Assembly: GCF_036785885.1 (NCBI RefSeq)
Contig: NC_092326.1
Span: 1,178,001 to 1,242,000, forward strand
Length of the DNA: 64,000 nucleotides
From: Coffea arabica
Lineage: Eukaryota; Streptophyta; Magnoliopsida; Gentianales; Rubiaceae
Direction: 5' to 3'
The notes beneath the pieces are model-generated. The model was given only the letters and a program-made list of their open reading frames with translations. It was not told the DNA's origin and made no database searches. Below, in pieces: positions 10,535 through 20,242 of the stretch; position 1 is the first letter of the stretch, and the number at the start of each line of letters is the position of its first letter. The position numbers and the translations under genes were made by a program.

Positions 10535-11141
10535 TGTAATGAAGTAGTGAAATAACAGGGACCGGAGGAGTAAAGGCGTGAGGAGTCATCAAAGGAAAGC
10601 GCGACCAAGTAGAGAGGAAAGAAGAGAAGACGTGTTTTCAAGAATTAAAACAGCAAGCAGGGCACAAAGTAAATAAAGGCGTGAAAACGAGAAGGGAAAA
10701 GACGCAAGGAGTTCGCAAAGGCGTGAACAAGGAAGCACGCTCATTCTGGGTTCACGACCTTCTTGCTGTAAGTGGACCAGTGAATCTAGAAGATTCACTC
10801 ACACGCAATTTCTTTGCCGTTAGCTAGTGGGAGAGTTAGTTAGAGTAGATTACTATATATATTACGATCATGCAATGGATTGGGACAAGAAATATTCCTG
10901 TATTGTGATCAGAAGGAGAATATCCTTTCTGTTTTCCTTTTCTTAAAAGTTTTCCTGCATTCTTACTCATCTTCTTCTCTTCCCGCCAATTCCTTTTTTG
11001 TAAGCAAGTTGAAGTTGTTCAATGAAAAATTGAGTTGTTCTTGACATTCATTCAGCTTGGGTGTAATTTGCGTTTCCATCAATCGAATACATAACGAGTA
11101 CCTTCCTCACCAATTTCCATAATAGGTTCTGTACCACAACA
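10535..11141 (+). repeat. 5' LTR of the chromovirus
   Basis: 607 bp, TG...CA bounded, aligned without gaps to 23758-24364. I count about ten substitutions between the two LTRs, mostly transitions in the first 200 bp. A TATATATATTACG stretch near 10854 may be the promoter region. The minus-strand ORF at 10589 is a shadow. Confidence 0.9.
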
Positions 11142-11142
11142 G

Positions 11143-11154
11143 TGGTATCAGAGC
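11143..11154 (+). other. Primer-binding site (initiator Met tRNA type)
   Basis: TGGTATCAGAGC starts two bases after the LTR end. This is the standard tRNA-iMet complementary site of plant LTR elements. The gag ATG follows 20 bp later. Confidence 0.9.
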
Positions 11155-11173
11155 TAGTCTACGAGCCATCGGG

Positions 11174-12208
11174 ATGACAAAAAACCAGGGTGAAACTCTG
11201 AGGAGAGAGGTCGTGGAATTAGGGAGTGTGGTCAGAACCTTTACCAACAAAAGTGAGGGAGTAGAACAGGCCATGAGGACAATGGAGTTCAGACAGGATG
11301 CTACTGAAAAACTACTTAAAGGATTGGATCAAAAATATGAGGGCATGATGAACATGATGGCTCAGATGATGGCCAAGATCAGTGACCGAGGGAAGGAACC
11401 AGAAGGAAGTAGCAGCTCAAAGAGGGAAGATCAATCAAATGAGTCCAGGATGGAGCCACCAAAAGAAGCAGCTAGTAAGAGGGAGGCCAGGGTCCATGGT
11501 AGATTGCCAAAAATGGATCTGCCAATCTTTGATGGGGAAAATCCAAGGGAGTGGATCAGGAAGGCTAACAAGTATTTCAAATTACATGAGATAGAAGAGG
11601 ACATGAGGGCTGAGGTTGCTGAACTCTATTTCAGAGACAGGGCAGACATCTGGTTCCATGGAGTTTTTCATGGAAGAGAGGCTATTCCCTGGCCAGAGTT
11701 ATCCACTGCTCTATGCATCAGATTTGGAGAAGGAAGTCTAGAGGAGGCAATCGAGGAATTCAACAAGCTGGTGCAGACAGGATCCGTGGCTGAATACCTG
11801 GAGAAGTTTGAGATGCTCAAAGCTCTAGTAATGCCTTCTTTGCCTCACTTGTCTGATTCATATTATAAGGCATGTTTTATGAGCGGTCTGAAAGAAGAGA
11901 TAGTCAATATGGTAAAAATCTCCAAACCTGAAACCTTAGCTGTTGCCATTGAAATAGCAAAACTCCAAGAAAAGAACCTCAAAGCAATCCAAAAAATGCA
12001 GAAACCTGTCAATACCAGTTTCAATAGCCAAAGAATCCACAGCAAAACTTCATCCCACCCCAAATGGAACCAAAACTTCCCCAAACACACCAACAAACTC
12101 CCTGATCAGAACACTTCCAACCAGAACCTATTTAAAAAAATAACCCCCACAGAATTCAATCACAGGAGAGAAAAGGGGCTATGTTATAGATGTGCAGAAC
12201 CTTATACC
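11174..12208 (+). pseudogene. gag: Gypsy Gag, cut within its zinc knuckle by CACTA-P
   Basis: An open frame from ATG 11174 encodes about 345 Gag residues. It has a coiled-coil N terminus (1-80), a charged linker, then the retrotransposon gag (capsid-like) domain from about residue 110 (LPKMDLPIFDGENPREWIRK, later YFRDRADIWFHG and EYLEKFEMLKALV). A basic, asparagine-rich tail leads to the start of a CCHC knuckle (CYRC). At 12209 the CACTA-P terminus begins. The last eight codons before the stop at 12235 are transposon sequence. The knuckle's H and second C half resumes at 20246. Gag normally coats element RNA in cytoplasmic particles. The reading frame itself is intact up to the insertion. Confidence 0.9.
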
Positions 12209-12640
12209 CACTACAAGAATTTTGGTCATCAGTGATAACTACTTTTCGTCACAAATAATCAAAAAGTCGTCATTGATGACCATTATTGGCAACATTTCAG
12301 TTGTCGCAAGGTCGTCACTGAATCTCCGTCGGTAAAAGTATACAGTGACGACTTTAAAGTCGTCAGTAAATAGAACCTTTTTTATGACAATCTATGTCGT
12401 CAGTAAAAGATGAAATTATACAGTGACGACTTTAAATCTAGTAAAAGCTATAAATCTAGTGACAACACCTTCTCTTGTCAGTGATGCAAGTGATGCATGA
12501 AGGGACGATAGTGAGGGCATAGGGGAATTAGTGACGACTTTGTTGTCAATAAACCCCTGATCAACTGTGACAACATTCCCTTATCAATAGACAGTTTTGA
12601 TTGAGTGACAATAACAATTGTCAATAAAGACATCCTGCCT
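12209..12640. repeat. Left terminal and subterminal repeats of CACTA-P
   Basis: Terminal repeat at 12209-12240, followed by about a dozen GTGACGAC / GTCGTCA motifs in alternating orientation up to about 12640. They mirror the right end (19560-20242). Confidence 0.85.
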
Positions 12641-14183
12641 AGAAAAATACTACTCATTTATAACACCTTTCACATGACTTTCCTACTACAATAATATCTA
12701 AAAAATGAAAATATCAGCAATGTTTAATAAATAACAAATGTAGGCACCGTTACAATAGAATATGCCAAAATAATATATTAAATATTCAAATGTCATAAAT
12801 AAGTGCAACATCATAGTACAAATAGTTTCATAAGTTTGAGTAGAACAAATACTACTCATATAAGTCAAGGCTGCACTAAAAAACATATTCCAAGTCCCAA
12901 AACATTTCCTATGCTTCTGAAACATTTTCTAAACTTAAGACAGCACTATAACCACAGTTTTTGAGCCGACATGTAAGCCGTACTGCTAATCTTCTTCGAA
13001 ACCTCCAAAATGAGCAATATATCTGCAATAAAGTAGTAAAGTTATTAGTAAAGTTATCAGGTGACAAAAGCAAAACAGTCTCTAATTGCTAAATAAACAA
13101 CAAAAGTAACAAGCATTCACTAATCTGATACCACCGTAATGAATGTAGTAATTGCAGCAGAAATAGAGTGATAAGGGGGAGAGAAACTAGACTTGAGGAA
13201 GAAGAAAGAGAGATATTATTCAAAATGATATTTCCATGTTGCCCAATCCAGATTTCTGCATTCTTATACAGCTCAAGAATAACAAAATAACTACTTGATT
13301 GTTGACTCAGCACAACAGTCTAACTAACAAGGAAGATTCCCTTTAACTACATGAAGGAAATACATTTCGCATGTATTAAATTGGTATTCTTCAAGTGAAA
13401 TACTATACTAGAAATACATTAATTCTTCAAGTTGAAACTGACAATCCACTGCAGAGAGACCAAACAGTACTATACTGGTATTAAAGGCTAGACGGGCACA
13501 AATTAATGGAAGGGGAGAAGATGGAGAAGGGGAGAGTATGTGTAACAGGTGAGCAAGGAGGACTAGGTAGGTAGGTGGCAGTTCTTCTCATGGCTGGTAA
13601 GACATAACAAAACTGTTTACCCCAATGAAGAAAAAGCAATCTTTAGAACTAAAGTCTGTAGAGCTGAATCGGATTCCACCCTGCATGCCATCCGGAGGAT
13701 TGTAAATGGATTGATGGTCTGTGGAAAAAAAAATTAGTGCACAGGAGTGTGTGTAGGAGGAAAGAGTTGGTGGATTGGATTGATGATCCGAATTTGATTG
13801 CTGAAGACATCGGTGAGGTAGAAAAATCTTGTTTCTGCAAATTTTGCCTGGATGTCAAGAAATGATATGTTTTTGCTGCAATGGATGGAAACAGGGAAAA
13901 ACTGGGAACTGTGATAATTGCAGGCCTTATCTACTACACAAGATGCCTTGGTTGACTACCAAAGAACGAGGAGTGTTAACGGTTGTAAAGAGGAGGTTTG
14001 TCACAAATGAAGACCAATTTTGGCATCAGCAATGTTTCTTTAATCTGTCAAAATACTGTCAAAGATGAATAAATCTTCTGTTTTGTTCGTCCATCACTAC
14101 TATACTACCACTCTGCTATACAAGAGGAATATTCCTTTTAGAATAGTCACGTAATCAAATCAGTAATCTTACAATACAAGTCA
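12641..14183. other. Interior of CACTA-P, no recognised gene
   Basis: Mixed AT-rich sequence. The plus frame at 13829-14068 (79 codons, with several cysteines) and the minus frame at 13649-13858 are open but match no family I recognise. Poly-T/AG boundaries suggest exon-intron remnants on one strand or the other. I cannot assign a product. Confidence 0.4.
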
Positions 14184-14625
14184 GCGATTGATAAAATGTT
14201 CACGTAATCAAATGCAGTATTCTCCCAACCCAACACAAGTCGGAGATTGATTAAATTGTTCACTTAACACTTGGGACTGTATATCTTGTTCCGTCAAAAG
14301 TTTTTAGCTAACTCATTGGCCATGAAAAGTTTTTAGCTAACTCATTGGCCAAATGACAATAATAATCTTTTCTATTCTTTAGCCCTTCTGTGCTCCTCAA
14401 ATTAGCGATTGATAAAATGTTCACGTAATCAAATGCAGTATTCTCCCAACCCAACACAAGTCGGAGATTGATTAAATTGTTCACTTAACACTTGGGACTG
14501 TATATCTTGTTCCGTCAAAAGTTTTTAGCTAACTCATTGGCCATGAAAAGTTTTTAGCTAACTCATTGGCCAAATGACAATAATAATCTTTTCTATTCTT
14601 TAGCCCTTCTGTGCTCCTCAAATTA
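14184..14625. repeat. Perfect-looking 221-bp tandem duplication
   Basis: Unit 14184-14404 is repeated at 14405-14625. Each unit contains a smaller 29-bp direct repeat (aaaagtttttagctaactca and following bases, twice). A diverged partial unit precedes at 14146-14183. It lies left of the 18-kb duplication, so it occurs once. Confidence 0.9.
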
Positions 14626-15356
14626 ATATCATGAAACAGAAACACTATTGAAGCTTTTTTTTTGTGTAATGTTATTGTTTCATGATAACAAAGCTATGAT
14701 AAAGCCACAAATGTACTCCCAGGATCAAAACACCATCTGATTAGAACCTTGTGTTGACAGAAGTAATTCTTAAATGTCCCTCCTCAGTCTTGATATTACA
14801 AGTTAATATTGTCACCTACCAATAACTAATTTGCAATAACTTATGTTAACTTTAAACCATAGCAGCCATTATATCTATTTAGACAAGTATATATAGTTGA
14901 AAAATTGCTTACCAATCAGTTCGTTCAGATGTGCCTTCATCGAAATGGATAGGAACAAAAGGTTCCGAAATGGGACTCAAATCAATATTCAACATTAATT
15001 GGTTCACATTTTCCATAAGTCAACATCCCATTTTTTTTAATCTGGATTTTCTTTGAAAGCAAATTGATACACAAATCCAAGATAAAAATAAGAAGAAAAC
15101 GAGTGAAATATTTCCTCAATAAGGACAGTCTTCATCCAGCATTTGCTGTGATTGAGTTATTATGGGCCATAGTAGCACCATCAAAACTATAAGTTCTTTA
15201 GAAAACCATTAAACTTTCCTATTTCATCCTAAAGTTCATGAAAAATCTATCCACAAATCAAATGAAAACATACCAAGGAAAAATAATATGTCAAAAGGAT
15301 AAAAATGATTAATCTTTTCAATCTTATGGGCCATAGTAGCACTAAACCCAAATTAA
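14626..15356. other. CACTA-P interior left of the duplication
   Basis: AT-rich, no open frame of note. The phrase 'cttatgggccatagtagcac' occurs twice (near 15160 and 15324), a small direct repeat. Confidence 0.4.
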
Positions 15357-17337
15357 GGGGTTAAAGTACAATTTTTTGAACATTCCCATGCAAAATACAT
15401 GCAAAATGCTACGACCCAGCTTCTGCAGCAACAAACCAAAAAAAAACAACTTCCAGATGCTAAAAAGTGAATTCCCTATGATTTCATCCGCAAGCTTCAT
15501 TCATAAACCTTCAACAAGCGAAACTTTGAACTAACTTTAATTAAAACAAGACTAAACAACACCTGACAAGGCAATTATGCAAATTAACTGAGAAACAAAC
15601 CTCTGCAACTACTTTCTATACTTCAGAAATTTTTTTCTTTTCTTCCCCAACCATTCTCATGCTATTTCTTTATTCAACTTAGATGCATTCATGCGAACAA
15701 ACCAAGAAAAACTTGATTGATTTGTTAACTAAACAGAAAACACCGGAGCTTGGAATCAAAAAGAAAGAAGAAAGGAAAAAAAAGGACTGTCGAACACAGC
15801 CTACATCCAAGCAATCACAGCTTTGAATCACAGGCCCTTAAAACAAACTTAAATCATGGACAAGAGCGAAAACCACCCAAAGTTAGCAGCTCACATTACT
15901 TCAGTTTCACGGGAGAAACTGATACACCATATACATAAGCTCCCCATCAAAAGATACAAAGCACAGCTTTAAGAAAGAACAAAGGAGCATCCAAAACTTC
16001 GGGTTCCTAAAATTTCCTAAAGGTTTCTGGGCTCCGGCAGACCGAAGCTTTCTTTGCTCCCACAAAGCAAGCTCTTTCTGCTGCAACAATTGCAGCTCAA
16101 ACCCAAACAGATTCAGCAGCCAAACCGACATTAACTTTCATAAACTCATAATCAAAATGCCATGTTGTACATACAAGAGGATAAGAGCTAACAAAGTGAA
16201 AGTTTGCAAATTCTAATTCATTCAAAAGGTCTCCACCAGTTCTGAATTTACCTATGGGAGTTCACTTAACAAGTTAACACTCACACTTGGTCGGCATTAG
16301 GAAAAGGAAAACAGCAGTGAAAGTCTTGTTTCATGGTAAAGCAAGTCAAAATCTCTCAAACGGGCTCTTAAGCAAAACTCCACAGAAACGTAAGAAAATA
16401 GTTACTTAAACAAGTGAACGAACAGGAGCACAACAGAAGGTAGCAGGCTTACTGATTGCTATTTTAAATCGTAGCATACTCATATATGAGATTATTATCA
16501 AACAACAAACCAACCAAAAAGGAAATTCAAACCATTCCAGAAACTTCAACAATTCAAAAGATCAAAATTTTTATTGCTGCAATAGAGAATAGGGCTCTAA
16601 TCTGTCTACATTGCTGCAGCAGGACAAGGAGCACCGTCCTTGTTGCAGCAACTCTCAGCTACTGGAATTGCTCGCATAACAGCGAGGGAATGGGAAAAGA
16701 GGACAGTGTGCCTTTAGTTCAAGGCTAATGACTTTCTAAACACAGCCCTGATAGCTGATATGTTCATAGTATCCCACTCCAGTTGCAAACGAAAACAAGA
16801 TTATCAAATGAAACCACAACTTTAGCAATCCCAGAAAGAAAAGATTGCTGCAACAAGCCGATAACTTCGAGCTTGTCGCAGCGCATCCTTCGATTGGACT
16901 CCAAAGGCCCTAACAGACCCAGGTTATGCAAATAAGGACCAAAGATGTAGTCTTTGGCTTACCAGATTGGAGAAAGTTAAAACCTTTGGATCAAACAACA
17001 AACACAGCATCACATCAAATGCTATCTCAGCGACCGAAAGGCCAAAAAAGATTAAAAAAAAAGTACCGAAAACAGTTGCAACAAGCAAAAGGTTTCATCT
17101 TGTTGCAGGGGTTCTAACAAAACCATTAATCACTACCACAAGTAAAGGAATGGAACGTTGAAACAGGAAATTTATGTGATTTTTCTGATTTTGGCCTGTC
17201 AAAACATAAGAGGGCAACCATAAACATCCAACGAAAGACCTCATGGGTTCATCATAGACTGTACCAAGAACCTTAAAATCATAAGTATGGCAAGGCTACC
17301 TCGTCATCGTCAAACAGATAGATAAGAAGTAACATAC
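15357..17337 (-). other. CACTA-P interior, possible intron/exon region
   Basis: AT-balanced sequence with several CTGCAACAA/TTGCTGCAGCA motifs (near 16080, 16577, 16610, 16850 and 17080). Short frames on both strands (15750, 15907, 16486, 16926) have no family features. Possibly the transcribed interior of a gene running on the minus strand from 17600. No product can be assigned. Confidence 0.35.
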
Positions 17338-17600
17338 CTGGACAGCAAAAAGGAAGCGGATTGGAAAGATCTTTAGCGGACAGAGTTGCCCTTCAACGAT
17401 GATGGAAACGGATGATGGAAAGCGATGGTTTTCTCCTTCACTCGCTGCTTTCCCTTTCCTTTTGCTTAGAATTTCTCAGCCTTACTCTCGGCTCTCTCGG
17501 TTTCTCTTCTTAGTTTTTCCTTCTTGTTTCAGTCTTTTTCCTCTCAGCTCCAACACCTTGCTCCCCTGTGCTTCCTTGACATAAATAGAGGGGGCAAAAG
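17338..17600 (-). promoter_or_regulatory. Possible noncoding first exon and promoter on the minus strand
   Basis: On the minus strand, a TATTTATG box near 17580 is followed by a purine-rich leader (GAGAGAAACCGAGAGAGCC type) and a donor CAG|GTATGTT at 17338/17337. This looks like a plant 5' untranslated exon. The upstream (right) side carries a small duplication of a 'ttagggatttggaaaaattggg' phrase (about 17630-17695). The evidence is compositional only. Confidence 0.35.
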
Positions 17601-19267
17601 ATTGGAAAAAAAAAGGAGAAAAGCAAATGTAGTAGGGATTTGGAAAAATTGGGAAAAATGTAGTAGAATATTAGGGATTTGGAAAAATTGGGGAAAATGT
17701 ATAGGAAGCTTTGTTTCAGCTTAGTGCAGAAGCTTGTTTGTGTTTCAGACCAAGTGTTCCGTTGCTTTTGTTTTCAGAATGTGTTCCGCTGCTTTGGTCT
17801 TTGCTTTGCTTTGGATATTGTTTTTGTTGCGCGGCACTTTCCTATGATTTGATCAAAATTTTGACTTCACTCATTTTCCCCCCATTTGATACCAAAAATC
17901 ATGTTTTTTTTCTGGATTTGTAATATGGTTTGAACCATAGATTTTAATGCTATAGTATTATTCTTTATTTTTTTAGCAAAAAATAAAAATTTTCATCAAC
18001 ATAGGTGGCAAAATTTGTTAATTTCATATAATTGAAAATGTACTTTTATAATTTGCTAATATTTTATACTAATTTCTTATAATTGCAGCACTAAAGAACA
18101 TCATGTAATTCAAAATAATTAAACTCAAATTATATCGTTATAACATAGTTTCAATAAAAATAATCATTTTCCCAACATTTGAGACCAATCATCATGCTTT
18201 TTTTTATTTTTAATTTGGTTTGAAGCATAAATTTTATTGCTATAGTATTATTCTTTATTTTTTAGTACAAAAACACAAATTTTCATCAATATAGGTGGCA
18301 AAATTTGTTAATTACATATAAGTGAAAATATACTTTTGTTCTTTTTCAAACATTTATTTTAATGTTTAATTTTGTTTAAAACTATTGTACTAGTATAGAT
18401 TTGCAAAACAAAACTTAAGTTCTCAATAGTTAAAAAATTCATTACAGAGAAAACACAAAGTAGTAGTTGCAAAATGTGTATAAATTACAGATATTTTAAT
18501 GTGTATAAATTACAGTTTATTTTAATGTTTAATTTTGTTTGAAACTATTTTACTAGTATAGATTTGCAAGACATAGATTTATGGGTAATTTCTTTTTTTT
18601 TTTTGCTTTCACATATTTAATTTATGTTAAATACAAAACCTACCAATTTCCCTCTCTTAAAAATATTAGTGCAACACTTTTTGAATTTTACTTACAAACA
18701 TTTATGTATTTAATATAAATTAAATGATTCAGAGTGAAATGCACATAAAGAGCAGAATATTTGTTCATGTAATGGAGGAAACCCACAAAGAGTTGGTACT
18801 TTATGGGCCATTTCTTTTTTTAAAAAAATTTAATTTATATTGAAAAGATAACCTACCAGTTTTCGTTTTGTAAGAAATCAGTGTAACACTTTTTGAATTT
18901 TACTTACAAACATTTATAAATTTATCATAAATTATATGTTTGAGAGTAAAATGCCCATAAAAAGTTGGTACTTTGAATAGATAATGCTCATTTGCCCATA
19001 AACTACACTCCCTGAAGGCTATTTTGTTAATTACTTTGTAGTACTTTGTTATTCCTTTGCTAATACTACTTGGCATGTAGTACAAAGGATAAATCTGGCA
19101 TAAATTTCTTATTCCATTGATAAAAAGACCTGCCTGCTTTATAACTATTGTAATGAAAGATATATCTTTAGAGTTTATAACAAATTATTACTTAAGTTTG
19201 AGAAAATTATAAAATATTTATGCATAGTTTATCAAGATACCATTCGCAATTTCCTAATAAAAAAATA
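17601..19267. repeat. AT-rich block of three diverged tandem repeat pairs
   Basis: Three adjacent duplications: about 17870-18160 against 18165-18330 (period about 293 bp, phrase 'ggtggcaaaatttgttaatt'); about 18345-18420 against 18515-18590 (period about 172 bp, phrase 'tttaattttgttt'); and about 18665-18730 against 18870-18940 (period about 205 bp, phrase 'caacactttttgaattttac'). The first minus-strand frame (18900) is derived from the last pair. No gene. Confidence 0.7.
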
Positions 19268-19556
19268 GGGGCTAAATTGTAAAAGCTAGGGTGCCATAAT
19301 AGAAATAATAAAATTGGCGTATTACATATGGGTGTTAAATTGCAAAAGTTAGAGTGCCATAGTAGAATTAATGAAATTAGTGAATTACATATGGGGCTAA
19401 ATTACAAAAGTTAGGGAGTAATAATAGAATTAAAAAAATCGGTGTACTACATATGGGACTAAATTGTAAAAGTTAAGGTATCATAATGGAATTTTTTACA
19501 ACATTTGGGGCTAAATCGCAAAAGTTAGGGTGGCACAGTAGAATTAATGAAAGTGA
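19268..19556. repeat. Five-unit ~62-bp tandem array in CACTA-P
   Basis: Units start at 19268, 19330, 19393, 19455 and 19508, each with the form GGGGCTAAATTGNAAAAGTTAGGGTGCCATAATAGAAT..TACATAT with moderate divergence. The array sits directly inside the right subterminal repeats. The duplicated copy is at 37332-37620. Confidence 0.9.
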
Positions 19557-20242
19557 CTTAGAAATAAGTACTTTAAACAGTGACGATTAATTCTTGTCAC
19601 TAAATCTGAATCGGTAGAGTGACAGTGACGATATTAGAAGTTGTCACTATATAGATCATTTTAGTGACAACTTTTTCAAGGTCATCACTGAAGACTTAGT
19701 TGCTTTGAGCAATTATGACAACTTTCCTTGTCGTCACTAAACAACTACTTTTTGTGACGACTTTTGTCGTCACTAAAAATGTTGTCACTAATGAACATAT
19801 TTCTTGCGGTGTAGTTTGTGACGAAAATAACGGGTCGTCACTAAACATTTAGTTGCTTTGATGCAATTGTGACAACTTTAGGTGTTGCGACTAAAGAAGT
19901 ACCTTTTGTGACGACTTATTGTCATCACTAAAAATTGTTGTCACTAATAAATTTTTTTTTATAGTGATCAGTGACGACAACTAAAAGTCGTCTGTAAATA
20001 GTCCAAGCAATAGTGATGATGTTCTTAATGTCGTCACTATTGTGTGTTCTAAACACTCCCGCACTCTTGCTAAATCTTGTCGGGAATTTACTAGTGACGA
20101 CTTTTCTAGTCGTCACAAATGAGTTGGCTCCCATTAGAGGTTTGTGACGAGTTAGAAAGTCGTCAATAAAGGATCCACTTTTGTGACAACTTTTTTTCGT
20201 CACAGATAAAAGTTGTCACTGATGACCAATTTTCTTGTAGTG
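19557..20242. repeat. Right subterminal and terminal repeats of CACTA-P
   Basis: More than twenty GTGACGAC, GTGACAAC, GTCGTCAC and GTTGTCAC motifs in both orientations, about 20-40 bp apart, ending with the terminal repeat at 20212-20242. Such arrays bind the accessory transposase protein in En/Spm-type elements (known for the family). The open frame that starts at 20213 borrows its first ten codons from this terminus. Confidence 0.85.

Larger units (their letters stand above)
12209..20242. mobile_element. CACTA element P, non-autonomous-looking, 8,034 bp
   Basis: Begins CACTACAAGAA and ends TTCTTGTAGTG. The terminal inverted repeats match over about 30 bp with a few differences (the shared block TTGGTCATCAGTGA is on both sides). 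It is flanked by the 3-bp duplication ACC (12206-12208 and 20243-20245), which is the CACTA signature. Subterminal GTGAC/GTCAC repeats lie at both ends. No transposase domain is recognisable inside, only tandem repeats, AT-rich sequence and a possible transcription unit on the minus strand. It may be mobilised in trans, which is inference. Confidence 0.9.

Noticed and set aside
15907-16131. Minus ORF of 74 codons repeated at 33981
   Set aside because: No family motif; its repetition is explained by the 18-kb duplication, not by selection.
19268-19556. Regular repeat array resembling a CRISPR
   Set aside because: Units are contiguous, diverged 62-bp tandem repeats without spacers, in a plant transposon.
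20213-20242. Start codon at 20213 as the true start of a 412-residue protein
   Set aside because: The first ten codons are CACTA-P terminal repeat; real pol sequence resumes at 20246 after the target duplication.
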